A stretch of 64,000 bases of DNA from Flavobacteriales bacterium (GTDB lineage: Bacteria > Bacteroidota > Bacteroidia > Flavobacteriales > UBA7312), in NCBI GenBank assembly GCA_029248105.1, contig JAQWJZ010000030.1, positions 1-64,000 on the forward strand. Direction: 5' to 3'. Below, piece after piece: positions 44,344-53,199 of the stretch. Within the stretch, counting starts at the first letter, position 1; each line of letters begins with the position of its first letter. Below the pieces are notes generated by a model, which worked only from the letters and a program-made list of their open reading frames with translations, was not told the DNA's origin and ran no database searches. The position numbers were made by a program, and so were the translations under genes.

Positions 44344-46820
44344 TAGTCGTACCAATCTTTTTTCTTTTCCCATTTTAAATCTTGTAATACCGAAGCTTTT
44401 ACTCTAATTGTGAAGTTATAGCTCTGTCTAAATCCAAAAGGAATCCATTTTACCAACATTTCCCAACAATGTAAATCTCTATATATATTTAATGATGTGT
44501 AACTCAAGTCTTTAGCGTCAAAATCATATCCAGAGTTAAAACCAATTTTCCATTTGTCAGTAAGTTTAAGATCTCCTGAAAAATTTAGAGATTGATTTAA
44601 TTTTTGAGTTATTGATTGTTTATTGTAATTCATGGTATAATTCACGCTTAAGTTCCAAGGAATATCAAAGTCTACGTAATCAAGCCAATGTGTAATATCG
44701 TTTTCTTCCTTTTTAGCACCTCCATTTAATCTAAAATTTAAACTTGTACTGGCATTTGTTAATCTGGCAGGCAAATAGGTGTCCGAAAAATAATATTTAT
44801 TGACTCGGCTACCATTTATATTTTGATATGGGTCATAAGTGCTACTAAAAGTGATGTCAAACTTATTAAACAATCGTGTTCTACCATTAATTAAAACATT
44901 GCTGAACTGCATAGAGTCAGCTAGGAAGTTATAACTTGTTGAAACATTTAGACCTTCTAATAGTTTTATTTTCTTGATAGGGTTAATAGTATCTTTCGAT
45001 AGTGTTTTCATTTCAAGTATGTTCCCTAATGAGAAACGCATAGATCCGTTTGATTGGCTCCCTGGTGATCCATAAATACCATTTTGATAATAAGAATACT
45101 GTTGAGTGTTTCCTAGGCTGTCAATCTGAACTTCATCGAAAAAGTTAAAATTATTAGCTGAAAAATCTGGAGAATAGCTCAATGAAACGGAAGGACTTAA
45201 TACATGCCTAATTGCCTTTACTTTTTTACCATTAAAATTAAACATTCCATAAAGCTTTGTGCTAACTGATAAACTGTAGGAGTAATTGAATGCTCTATAA
45301 AAGCCATTAACAGTGTCTGTGTTTAATTGATTGTCTATCCATTGTTTTTCTGTTCTATCAAAATACCATCGTTCACGATAACTAAATGATGGGGATAGAT
45401 TGAAGTATTTGAATGCAGTTAATGAAGTTGATACCGGAATATTATGTACAATACCATTTCTAAATTTTGTTAAGGTAGAAGGCTGAAAAAGTAAACTATC
45501 AGCAATAGAAATTGTATTTTTAAAATTACTAGAATAATTTACGGATAATTTATCGTACCATTTGGGTTTATTACTTTTATTAAAGCGCTTTAAGGGATAA
45601 AAACGGTTTAAGTTAAAGGCTACTTCTGGCAAACTTAAATCTACTTGTTTTGAAAGGGTATTTTGACTGTGTCTAAGATTCATAGACAACGCCGATGACT
45701 TCCAATTTCTAGAGTATGATAAGTTAGATTGAAAAGTATTGCTTAAATAGTCTTTATCAGAAAAAGAGTTGTTTTGTTGATAAGAACTACTACCAGCGTT
45801 TATATTTGCTGAAAAACGTCTGTTCAGATTAGCTTTAGCATCTTGTTGATGTTTCCACCTAATAAAAAAGTCTCTTTTATCGGTATTGTTACCCACTAAA
45901 GGATTACCATTTTTAAGGCTTGAATAACTTAAATTGAAATTTCCTTGATATCGATATCTCTTTTTATAATTTGAATTGGCTTTTAAATTCCAAGATCCTT
46001 TAGTATAAATGTCGCCAATAATTGATAAATCCATGTAATCACTAATAGCAAAGTAATAGCCTCCATTTCTAAGAAAAAAACCTTGATTAGAAGATTCACC
46101 ATAAAAAGGAAAGATTATTCCTGAACTCTGTTTCTTCTGATTTGGAAAGAATCCAAAAGGAATTGCTAATGGAGTAGGAACACCACCAAACTCAAGCACT
46201 GCTGGACCAGTAATAATCTTTTTGTTAGGAATGGTCTTAATTTTATTTGCTTTAATAGAAAAATGAGGTATTTCGGCATCGCAGGTGGTATACCTTCCTT
46301 TGGAAGTGTAAACAACATCGTCGGGATTTTTCTTCACTTTTTCTCCAAGAATATAACTGTCACCCTCTTGAGTACGAACTTCTTTTATTATTCCTTTCTT
46401 AGTGTTAAAATTATATGTTATCTCTTTAGATGTAAAACTTTTTCCATCTTCAGTAAATACAGGAAATCCATATTTTTCTCCAGTACTATCATTAACTAGG
46501 CTTTTTGCAAAAACAATATTTTTATCTGAATCGAGTTCAATGTATGCGGCTCTAAGTGTTATTGATCCGTATTTAATTTCAGCATTATTATATAAAAACA
46601 CTTTGTTGTATTCAATATCATAATCGATAGAATCCTGAGCAGAGCTTATCACTTGTTCTTCAATTTTATCTTCTGAAATTAAATCAGAACTAATACTCAG
46701 AGAATCGCTAATAACTTCTTGTGCATTGCTTGTTGAAAAAACAAATAATGAGAATAAAGAGTAGCACATAAAATATGCTACTTTTGAGATTGATTTTGAA
46801 ATGTAAAGATGGTTTTTCAA
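44337..46820 (-). CDS. LPS-assembly protein LptD-like, Bacteroidota type
   Basis: Outer-membrane translocon that places lipopolysaccharide in the outer leaflet. The 827-residue protein has a signal peptide ending STSNAQ, an N-terminal OstA-like beta domain (YNNAEIKYGSITLRAAYIEL, then VYTSKGRYTTCDAEIPHF), and a long C-terminal barrel with many aromatic-ended strands. PLAIPFGFFPNQKKQSSGIIFP near the domain border is typical of LptD. The frame starts with TTG at 46820; an ATG at 46769 would remove the charged N-region of the signal peptide, and a -7 box just upstream also fits the TTG. An OstA-like relative is encoded at 53200-54693. Convergent with pabA, divergent from the amidase. Confidence 0.88.
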   Translation of the reverse strand: MKNHLYISKSISKVAYFMCYSLFSLFVFSTSNAQEVISDSLSISSDLISEDKIEEQVISSAQDSIDYDIEYNKVFLYNNAEIKYGSITLRAAYIELDSDKNIVFAKSLVNDSTGEKYGFPVFTEDGKSFTSKEITYNFNTKKGIIKEVRTQEGDSYILGEKVKKNPDDVVYTSKGRYTTCDAEIPHFSIKANKIKTIPNKKIITGPAVLEFGGVPTPLAIPFGFFPNQKKQSSGIIFPFYGESSNQGFFLRNGGYYFAISDYMDLSIIGDIYTKGSWNLKANSNYKKRYRYQGNFNLSYSSLKNGNPLVGNNTDKRDFFIRWKHQQDAKANLNRRFSANINAGSSSYQQNNSFSDKDYLSNTFQSNLSYSRNWKSSALSMNLRHSQNTLSKQVDLSLPEVAFNLNRFYPLKRFNKSNKPKWYDKLSVNYSSNFKNTISIADSLLFQPSTLTKFRNGIVHNIPVSTSLTAFKYFNLSPSFSYRERWYFDRTEKQWIDNQLNTDTVNGFYRAFNYSYSLSVSTKLYGMFNFNGKKVKAIRHVLSPSVSLSYSPDFSANNFNFFDEVQIDSLGNTQQYSYYQNGIYGSPGSQSNGSMRFSLGNILEMKTLSKDTINPIKKIKLLEGLNVSTSYNFLADSMQFSNVLINGRTRLFNKFDITFSSTYDPYQNINGSRVNKYYFSDTYLPARLTNASTSLNFRLNGGAKKEENDITHWLDYVDFDIPWNLSVNYTMNYNKQSITQKLNQSLNFSGDLKLTDKWKIGFNSGYDFDAKDLSYTSLNIYRDLHCWEMLVKWIPFGFRQSYNFTIRVKASVLQDLKWEKKKDWYDYQ

Positions 46821-46839
46821 CTACACTTGTATTTGGATT

Positions 46840-46847
46840 CAAAACTA
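46840..46847 (-). promoter_or_regulatory. Candidate -7 promoter box for the LptD-like gene
   Basis: On the minus strand TAGTTTTG matches TAnnTTTG, about 20 bases before the TTG at 46820. It lies in the 58-base gap shared with the divergent amidase gene, for which I see no comparable box. Confidence 0.42.
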
Positions 46848-46878
46848 ATCATTTCTACTATTTTAAAAGCTTGATATT

Positions 46879-48003
46879 ATGAAACGCTATAATTTTATAT
46901 TTCTTGTTCTGATATCACTCTTTTTTGCTGATGCTACTTTAGCTCAAAAAAGTGTTGTTCAAGCTATTGTGCTAGATGCAGGACACGGAGGTAAAGATCC
47001 AGGTGCTTTGGGAACCGGACGGTATTCTAAATCAGAAAAACACATTGCCTTAGAGGTTACTCTTAAGGTAGGAGAGTACCTCAAGGAGACATTTCCTGAA
47101 ATGAAAGTCATATATACGAGAACAGGTGATACTTTTCCTACGCTAAAGGATAGAACAGATTTGGCCAACAATTCTAATGCCGATTTATTTATTTCAATTC
47201 ATTGTGACTCCTTTACTAAGTCATCAGCAAAAGGCAGTTCATCCCACGTTATGGGCTTACGCTATACAGAAGCAAATTTAAGGGTTGCACAAAAGGAAAA
47301 TTCTGTGATTTATCTTGAAGATAATTATGAAGAAAATTATGATGGTTTTGACCCTAACTCACCAGAAAGTATAATAGCATTTTCACTAAGTCAGACTACT
47401 TACTTGGATCAAAGCATACTAATCGCTCAGAAAATTCAAGAGCAATTTAGAGAAAGAGTTAAACGATCCGATAGAGGGGTTAAGCAAACACCCTTATGGG
47501 TTACTAGAGCAACATCTATGCCCAGCGTTCTAGTTGAATTAGGTTTTATATCAAACCCTAATGAAGAAGACTTTTTAAACTCTGAAAATGGACAATCTTA
47601 CATGGCTTCTGCTATTTTTAGAGCTATCAAGGAATATAAAAATGATCTAGAATTACCTTCAAATAATCTAGAAAGCCCAGCAATTGTAGCTAAGGATATG
47701 GTAGATTCGACAAAGTTATTTGCAAATAATGAAACGACACAAAAAGGTGTTATATTTAAAGTCCAAATTAAAACCTCTTTACAACCGAAAGAATTCTCAT
47801 CTATTTTAGATTATAAAGTAGATGTATTCAAAGAAAGTAACATGTATAAATACACAATAGGTAATGAGATGCAATTGGAAAAGGCAAAGGAAATTCAACA
47901 AATTGCAGTTGAAAATGGCTATAAAGATGCTTTTATCATAGCATTTTTAAATAACAAAAAAATAGGCATTTCTGAAGCTATAAATTATCAAAATCAAGAA
48001 TAA
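46879..48003 (+). CDS. N-acetylmuramoyl-L-alanine amidase
   Basis: A periplasmic zinc amidase (Amidase_3, AmiC-like) that cleaves the bond between MurNAc and the stem peptide during cell separation. Residues 1-22 are a signal peptide. The catalytic domain, about 28-245, has LDAGHGGKDPGALG (zinc His), the Glu in KHIALEV, LFISIHCDSFTK and MPSVLVELGFISNPNEEDFL with the catalytic Glu. The C-terminal 75 residues (FKVQIKTSLQP, YTIGNEMQLEKAKEIQQIA) look like a SPOR-like domain that would guide it to the septum. Its stop overlaps the ATG of the MlaD-like gene. This LptD-amidase-Mce arrangement is familiar from flavobacteria. Confidence 0.92.
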   Translation: MKRYNFIFLVLISLFFADATLAQKSVVQAIVLDAGHGGKDPGALGTGRYSKSEKHIALEVTLKVGEYLKETFPEMKVIYTRTGDTFPTLKDRTDLANNSNADLFISIHCDSFTKSSAKGSSSHVMGLRYTEANLRVAQKENSVIYLEDNYEENYDGFDPNSPESIIAFSLSQTTYLDQSILIAQKIQEQFRERVKRSDRGVKQTPLWVTRATSMPSVLVELGFISNPNEEDFLNSENGQSYMASAIFRAIKEYKNDLELPSNNLESPAIVAKDMVDSTKLFANNETTQKGVIFKVQIKTSLQPKEFSSILDYKVDVFKESNMYKYTIGNEMQLEKAKEIQQIAVENGYKDAFIIAFLNNKKIGISEAINYQNQE

Positions 48004-48989
48004 TGAAAGCAGAATTAAAAATAGGTATTATAGGTATTCTCTCTATTTTGTTACTTATCTGGGGAATTAGTTTTCTAAAGGGTAATAATATTTTTAAAAA
48101 TTCTAATGAATACTATTCTATTTATAATAATATTGATGGTCTTGAGTCTTCAGCTCCTGTACGAATAAATGGTTTGACGGTTGGAAATGTAACTGAAATA
48201 TACTTTCATCCTAATAATTCAGGAGACATCATTGTTCAATTTACTTTAAATGATGACATTAGATTTCCTAGAAATACAATTGCTAGAATTTATAATTCGG
48301 ATATAATGGGGACTAAAGCTGTTCAGTTAATTTATGGCAACTCTAATCTGTTTGCATCTCCCGGTGATACTCTTTACGCAGAGATAGAAGATGGCCTCAA
48401 AGATGAAGTGAACAAACAAGTACTTCCATTAAAAAATAAAGCAGAAGAGCTCATTTCATCTATTGATTCTGTTATGACAGTAATTACTACTGTATTGGAC
48501 AAAGATGCTAGAGAAAGTTTATCAGGCAGTTTAAGAAGCCTCAACAGAACTTTTAGCACTATGGAGTTGGCGATGGTAAAGTTGGATAGTGTAATTTATA
48601 AAAATGATTTGAGAGTGACTACCATACTTCAAAATGTAGAGTCAATTACCACTAACTTGCATAACAATAACGATATGATTGCAAGAACCTTAAAGAATTT
48701 CGAATCCATCTCTGATTCTTTAGCTAAATCGAATATTAAAAGTACAATCAAGAATTTAGATAAATCGTTATTTGAATTTGATAAAATTCTTCAAAAGATT
48801 GAAAATGGAGAGGGTACAATTGGTTTACTTCTTAATGATAAAGAAATGTATAATAATCTATCAAGTGCATCTAAACAATTAGACTTGTTGATTGAGGATA
48901 TGAAAAAACACCCAAAACGTTACGTTACTTTTTCACTTTTAGGAGGTAAAAGAACAACATTTGAATTAAAAAAAGATACCGTTAAATAA
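48003..48989 (+). CDS. MlaD/Mce family lipid transport protein
   Basis: A membrane-anchored periplasmic protein that binds phospholipid and moves it between membranes. The 328-residue chain has one N-terminal membrane segment (about 7-25), then the Mce domain at about 37-115 (YYSIYNNIDGLESSAPVRIN and GTKAVQLIYG). A long helical region at about 130-300 contains heptad-like repeats as in Mce needle proteins. It overlaps the amidase gene by one base. The ABC transporter partners MlaE and MlaF are not in this window. Confidence 0.9.
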   Translation: MKAELKIGIIGILSILLLIWGISFLKGNNIFKNSNEYYSIYNNIDGLESSAPVRINGLTVGNVTEIYFHPNNSGDIIVQFTLNDDIRFPRNTIARIYNSDIMGTKAVQLIYGNSNLFASPGDTLYAEIEDGLKDEVNKQVLPLKNKAEELISSIDSVMTVITTVLDKDARESLSGSLRSLNRTFSTMELAMVKLDSVIYKNDLRVTTILQNVESITTNLHNNNDMIARTLKNFESISDSLAKSNIKSTIKNLDKSLFEFDKILQKIENGEGTIGLLLNDKEMYNNLSSASKQLDLLIEDMKKHPKRYVTFSLLGGKRTTFELKKDTVK

Positions 48990-48998
48990 CCATCATAT

Positions 48999-50306
48999 AT
49001 GGGATTAGAGCAAGTCATTTTTTTATTAGTTTTTATAGGTTTTTCATTCTTGTTTGCCAAGAATTTTAGAAAAATCATTCGTAATATAAATCTAGGAACA
49101 GATATTGATAGGTCTTCCAATTCGTCTGAGCGATGGAAAGTAATGGCTCGGGTAGCTCTTGGACAATCTAAAATGGTAACTAGACCAATAGCTGGGTTCT
49201 TACATCTATTGATTTATATTGGTTTTGTAATCATAAATATTGAAGTTATTGAAATCATCATTGACGGTATTTTTGGCACACACAGAATATTGGCTTTCTT
49301 AGGACCATTTTATTCATTCATCATTGGAGCATTTGAAGTTTTAGCAGCTTTAGTACTCATTGCTTGTGTCTTCTTCCTTACTAGGAGAAATATAATGCGT
49401 ATTCCAAGATTTTTAAGTAAAGAGATGAAAGGATGGCCAAAAACAGATGCTAATCTAATTCTAGTGTTTGAGATAGTTTTGATGTTTGCTTTTCTTCTAA
49501 TGAATGCTAGTGACTCTTTGCTAGTAGCTATGAATTCAGCACATTATACCGTAGATTTTGCAACACCTATTAGTCAATATTTCATTCCTTTAATTAGTGA
49601 TATTTCTGAATCCAGTCTGATTTTAGTAGAACGAATATGCTGGTGGTTTCATATTATAGGGATTCTTGCATTTTTGAACTACCTAGTTATTTCAAAACAT
49701 TTACATATCATATTAGCCTTTCCAAATACATATTATTCTAACCTGAACGCAAAGGGGAAGTTTTCAAATATGGATTCGGTAACCAACGAGGTTAAAAAAA
49801 TGCTAGACCCCAATATTGATCCTTTTGCAGCAACTGATGATGTAGCAACAGAACGCTTTGGTGCTAAAGACGTTCAAGATTTAAGCTGGATACAGCTTAT
49901 GAATGCTTACAGTTGTACTGAATGTGGAAGATGTACCTCTGAATGTCCTGCCAACCAAACGGGCAAATTATTATCTCCCAGAAAGATAATGATGGACGTA
50001 AGAGATAGACTAGAAGAAGTAGGAAAGGGAATTGACAATGAAGGAGACAATTTTAACGATAATAAATCCTTACTAGATTCTATTTCAAAAGAAGAATTAT
50101 GGGCTTGTACGTCCTGCAATGCTTGTGTAGATGCATGTCCAATAAATATTGATCCTTTATCTATAATTGTAGATTTAAGACGATATTTAGTGATGGAAGA
50201 ATCAGCCGCACCGATGGAACTGAATACTATTTTTACTAACATGGAGAATAATGGTGCGCCTTGGCAATTCTCTATGTCAGACCGATTGAATTGGAAAGAT
50301 GAATAA
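48999..50306 (+). CDS. Membrane Fe-S electron-transfer subunit (HdrC-like, 4Fe-4S)
   Basis: A membrane protein of 435 residues with a cytoplasmic di-cluster ferredoxin domain. Five or six hydrophobic segments (about 4-20, 65-90, 100-125, 155-175, 210-235) precede two CxxCxxCxxxCP motifs: CTECGRCTSECP at about 306 and CTSCNACVDACP at about 370. Such proteins pair with a CCG-domain subunit to form a heterodisulfide reductase-like or glycolate oxidase-like electron-transfer module; the partner is encoded at 50728. The electron donor and acceptor are unknown. Its end overlaps the HAD protein gene by 8 bases. Confidence 0.85.
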   Translation: MGLEQVIFLLVFIGFSFLFAKNFRKIIRNINLGTDIDRSSNSSERWKVMARVALGQSKMVTRPIAGFLHLLIYIGFVIINIEVIEIIIDGIFGTHRILAFLGPFYSFIIGAFEVLAALVLIACVFFLTRRNIMRIPRFLSKEMKGWPKTDANLILVFEIVLMFAFLLMNASDSLLVAMNSAHYTVDFATPISQYFIPLISDISESSLILVERICWWFHIIGILAFLNYLVISKHLHIILAFPNTYYSNLNAKGKFSNMDSVTNEVKKMLDPNIDPFAATDDVATERFGAKDVQDLSWIQLMNAYSCTECGRCTSECPANQTGKLLSPRKIMMDVRDRLEEVGKGIDNEGDNFNDNKSLLDSISKEELWACTSCNACVDACPINIDPLSIIVDLRRYLVMEESAAPMELNTIFTNMENNGAPWQFSMSDRLNWKDE

Positions 50307-50724
50307 CAAGATTAATTTAGAAGACAAAATTGTCGATGGACAGCACATAAGTCCAGTATTACCAGAACACGTAAAAAATTATATGATTGATATCGATGGC
50401 ACTATTTGTGATGATATCCCTAATGAAGAGCCAGAACGAATGGCAACAGCAGAATTATATCCAGATGCTTTAGCAACACTAAACAAATGGTATGATCAAG
50501 GTCACATTATTACCTTTTTTACTTCTAGGATAGAAGAACATCGAGAAGTGACTGAGAAATGGTTAAACAAACACGGTTTTAAATACCATGGTATGCTCAT
50601 GGGAAAACCAAGAGGTGGTAATTATCATTGGATTGATAACCACTTAGTTAGAGCAACACGATTTGATGGTAAATTTACCGACCTTGTTGAGAAAAAAGTT
50701 ACTATTCAAGTATTTGAAAAATAA
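50299..50724 (+). CDS. HAD-superfamily hydrolase-like protein
   Basis: A 141-residue protein with the HAD signature: motif I YMIDIDGTICDD near residue 30 with both Asp, motif II TFFTSR near residue 74, and a Lys-Asp end in GMLMGKPRGGNYHWIDNH near residue 98. It has almost no cap domain, so it would act on large or open substrates such as sugar or polynucleotide phosphates. Relatives are sometimes named phosphoheptose isomerase in databases; no isomerase (SIS) motif is visible here. It is placed between the two Fe-S subunits, overlapping the first by 8 bases and lying 3 bases before the second. Confidence 0.78.
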   Translation: MNNKINLEDKIVDGQHISPVLPEHVKNYMIDIDGTICDDIPNEEPERMATAELYPDALATLNKWYDQGHIITFFTSRIEEHREVTEKWLNKHGFKYHGMLMGKPRGGNYHWIDNHLVRATRFDGKFTDLVEKKVTIQVFEK

Positions 50725-50727
50725 GAT

Positions 50728-51516
50728 ATGAGTCAATTAACAGTACCTACAATGGCAGAGCTAATGGCCAAAGGAGAAAAAGCAGAAGTTCTCTTTTGGG
50801 TAGGTTGTGCAGGAAGTTTTGATGATAGAGCTAAGAAGATAACTAAGGCTTTTGTTAAGTTATTAAATAAAGCCAATGTCAAATTTGCTGTATTAGGTAC
50901 GGAAGAAAGTTGTAGTGGTGACCCTGCAAGACGAGCAGGAAACGAATTTTTGTTTCAAATGCAAGCCATGGCAAACATCGAAGTTATGAATGCCTATGAA
51001 GTACAAAATGTAGTAACCGCTTGTCCGCATTGCTTTAATACCTTAAAAAATGAGTATCCTGATTTAGGGGGTAATTATGAAGTTGTTCATCACACTCAAT
51101 TATTAAAAGAATTGCTGGATAAAGGTAAACTAACTATTGAAGGGGGAAGTTTTGAAGGAAAGAAAATCACTTTCCACGATCCTTGTTATTTGGGTAGGGC
51201 TAACGATGTGTATGAAGCACCAAGAGAACTAATTCAAAGGCTAGATGCCGAATTGGTAGAAATGAAGCGTTGTAAAGCCAAAGGCCTATGTTGTGGCGCT
51301 GGTGGTGCTCAGATGTTTAAAGAGCCTGAAAAAGGTAATAAGGACATCAATATTGAACGTACAGAAGACGCTTTAGCTGTAAAGCCTGAATTCATCGCTA
51401 CAGGCTGTCCATTTTGTAATACTATGATGACGGATGGTGTAAAGAACAAAGAAAAAGAAAACGATATTCAAGTCATGGATATTGCAGAAATGATTGCTCA
51501 AGCTCAAGACCTTTAA
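50728..51516 (+). CDS. CCG-domain Fe-S protein (HdrB-like)
   Basis: A cytoplasmic 262-residue protein with two cysteine-rich domains of the heterodisulfide reductase B type. The first holds CAGSF near residue 28, ESCSGDPARRAGNEFLF and TACPHCFNTLK. The second has FHDPCYLGRAND near residue 150, CCGAGGAQMFKE near residue 188 and TGCPFCNTMM. The second set is a full CCG-type binding site for a non-cubane Fe-S cluster. It is the expected partner of the membrane 4Fe-4S protein at 48999-50306. The physiological reaction is not known. Confidence 0.87.
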   Translation: MSQLTVPTMAELMAKGEKAEVLFWVGCAGSFDDRAKKITKAFVKLLNKANVKFAVLGTEESCSGDPARRAGNEFLFQMQAMANIEVMNAYEVQNVVTACPHCFNTLKNEYPDLGGNYEVVHHTQLLKELLDKGKLTIEGGSFEGKKITFHDPCYLGRANDVYEAPRELIQRLDAELVEMKRCKAKGLCCGAGGAQMFKEPEKGNKDINIERTEDALAVKPEFIATGCPFCNTMMTDGVKNKEKENDIQVMDIAEMIAQAQDL

Positions 51517-51517
51517 A

Positions 51518-51985
51518 ATGTACATTCCTTACGACCAAATAAGTGCTGATGCTAGAGTGTGGATATATCAAAGCAATAGGGCGTTTGACTCCGATGAAAA
51601 AGCTGATATAGAAAAACAACTCATTGACTTGTGTAATAATTGGAATACTCACGGAACAGCATTGCATTGTTCATTTCAAATACACGATTGGTTCATTTGT
51701 TTATTTGTAGATGAGAGTATGCAGGGCGCAAGTGGCTGTTCTATTGACAGTTCGGTAGCCGTTATTAAATCTATAGCTAAACAGTATCAAATAGATTGCT
51801 TTGATAGAATGAATATTGCTTATTTGGAAGGGGAGAATACCCAGGTTTTACCACTTCCTAAATTTAAGCAAATACTAAGTTCAGAAACGCTAGTTTTTAA
51901 CAACTTAGTGAAAACTAAAGCGGAATATGAAAGTCAGTGGAAGATACCTATCTCAGATTCTTGGTTAGCTAAGTATATTTCCTAA
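51518..51985 (+). CDS. Conserved hypothetical protein downstream of the Fe-S pair
   Basis: A 155-residue soluble protein. I start at the ATG at 51518, one base after the previous stop; an earlier in-frame start would lie inside the Fe-S gene. It begins MYIPYDQISADARVWIYQSNR and has WNTHGTALHCSFQIHDWFICLFVDE and SGCSIDSSVAVIK. Relatives in flavobacteria carry the label ABC transporter ATPase, but there is no Walker A or signature motif, so I do not use that name. The conserved Cys in GASGCSID and the charged face suggest a small enzyme or binding protein. Close spacing puts it in the Fe-S operon. Confidence 0.65.
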   Translation: MYIPYDQISADARVWIYQSNRAFDSDEKADIEKQLIDLCNNWNTHGTALHCSFQIHDWFICLFVDESMQGASGCSIDSSVAVIKSIAKQYQIDCFDRMNIAYLEGENTQVLPLPKFKQILSSETLVFNNLVKTKAEYESQWKIPISDSWLAKYIS

Positions 51986-51999
51986 AGGGATATATTTTA

Positions 52000-52007
52000 T
52001 ACATTTG
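52000..52007 (+). promoter_or_regulatory. Candidate -7 promoter box for the interrupted barrel gene
   Basis: TACATTTG matches TAnnTTTG, 21 bases before the ATG at 52029 and just after the stop of the hypothetical protein gene. No clear -33 TTTG. Confidence 0.42.
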
Positions 52008-52028
52008 TTACTCCTTAAAATTTATGTC

Positions 52029-53192
52029 ATGAAAACTAAAATTGTAATACCTTTCTTATTTCTAATCTTTATATTTACGAATACGAACGCTCAAATTGAA
52101 AATGAAATTAAATCATTTTCTGATTCCACAACTGAATTTGTGAATAATGGTAGAAAGTTATTAATTCAATCCATTGCCAAAGAAGACTATGAGAAAGCAA
52201 AAGAAATTAGCCAATATTTGAATGAATATACGTCAGATAAAGCCTATTCAGCTTTCTACTTTCCTGAAAATTTAAATATTAACTTACTGACTTCAGATTT
52301 TTCTGGCTTTTTAGAAAAAGTCAAAAAATATGATATGTATGCAAATCAAGCTCCTTATCCAGATTCTTATAAGATAGGCAATGTATTGCTAAAAGAGATT
52401 GACAATAAAAAAAGAAGACATTTTAAATAACTTAAAAAAGACTGCTATAGATAGTGAAGGGAAAAGACTAATAAATATGTATTTACACCTTGTTAATGAG
52501 GGTTCTAAAAATGATGAATATTCTCGATTATTGAGGAACTATAAAAGCAATTTCCCTAAAACTAAATACTCTGATTTTATACAAGAGGCATTACCTAAAA
52601 AATATACCCCAGCCTATTTTACATATACATTTGGTACAGGAGGAGTTGGTTTAACTAATAATTTAAAAAATACATTTTCTACTAATATGATTTTCAATAT
52701 GTCAATGGATATTAGGATACATAATGTGTTAGCTTCTCTTTATTTAAATGGAGGTAATTTCAATGTGAAAACTCCATTTTTTGGATATACAGATAATAAC
52801 GAACCAATTAACTTTGAATTAAATGACTCTGTATCATATTTTAAAAGAGGAATGTATTGGGTTATTTTATAGATGATTCAGAAGTTTTAAATATTGCTCC
52901 TTATATAAATATAGTTAAGACTTCAATAGAAAGCAATCAGTTCGGACCTTCGGAAAAAGATAAAGAATATGTATTAATAAATGATTTTACCTATGGCTTA
53001 GGTTGTCGTGCGGAAATAAAATTAGCTCAATTTCAAGCTAAATATTCGTATTACGAAATGTTTAACCCAAAACATCATATTGCTTTGGCACTAAATGTTG
53101 GTTATGATATGATATCACAATCCGATGATTTTTTTGAAGGTAATTTGTACTATGCCAATATTGGTATAGTGTGGGGCTTTGGTGATTTTTAG
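52029..53192 (+). pseudogene. Frameshifted gene for an outer-membrane barrel-like protein
   Basis: Three adjacent reading frames belong to one gene. The first has a signal peptide (MKTKIVIPFLFLIFIF, then NTNAQ) and stops at 52430. The second picks up at a run of seven A at 52407-52413: with six A the frame reads DNKKEDILNNLKK and continues. It stops again at 52872, after GGG at 52859-52861; with one more G the frame reads YWGYFIDDSEV and continues to 53192. The total length is a multiple of three, giving 387 residues. The N-terminal half is helical, the C-terminal half (TPAYFTYTFGTGGVGL, ending LYYANIGIVWGFGDF) has barrel-like strands with a terminal Phe. Function unknown. Either a true pseudogene or a sequence with two homopolymer errors. 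Confidence 0.82.
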
Positions 53193-53199
53193 TCAATAA

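Noticed and set aside
50299-50724. Phosphoheptose isomerase
   Set aside because: The visible motifs are those of the HAD superfamily (DIDGT, TFFTSR, GKP...D); the SIS fold of GmhA is not seen.
51518-51985. ABC transporter ATPase
   Set aside because: No Walker A, Walker B or ABC signature is present; the label seems to be a database carry-over.
52407-52413. Programmed ribosomal frameshift at the run of seven A
   Set aside because: A second shift of the opposite kind is needed at 52859-52861 where no slippery sequence is seen, so indel error or decay explains both better.
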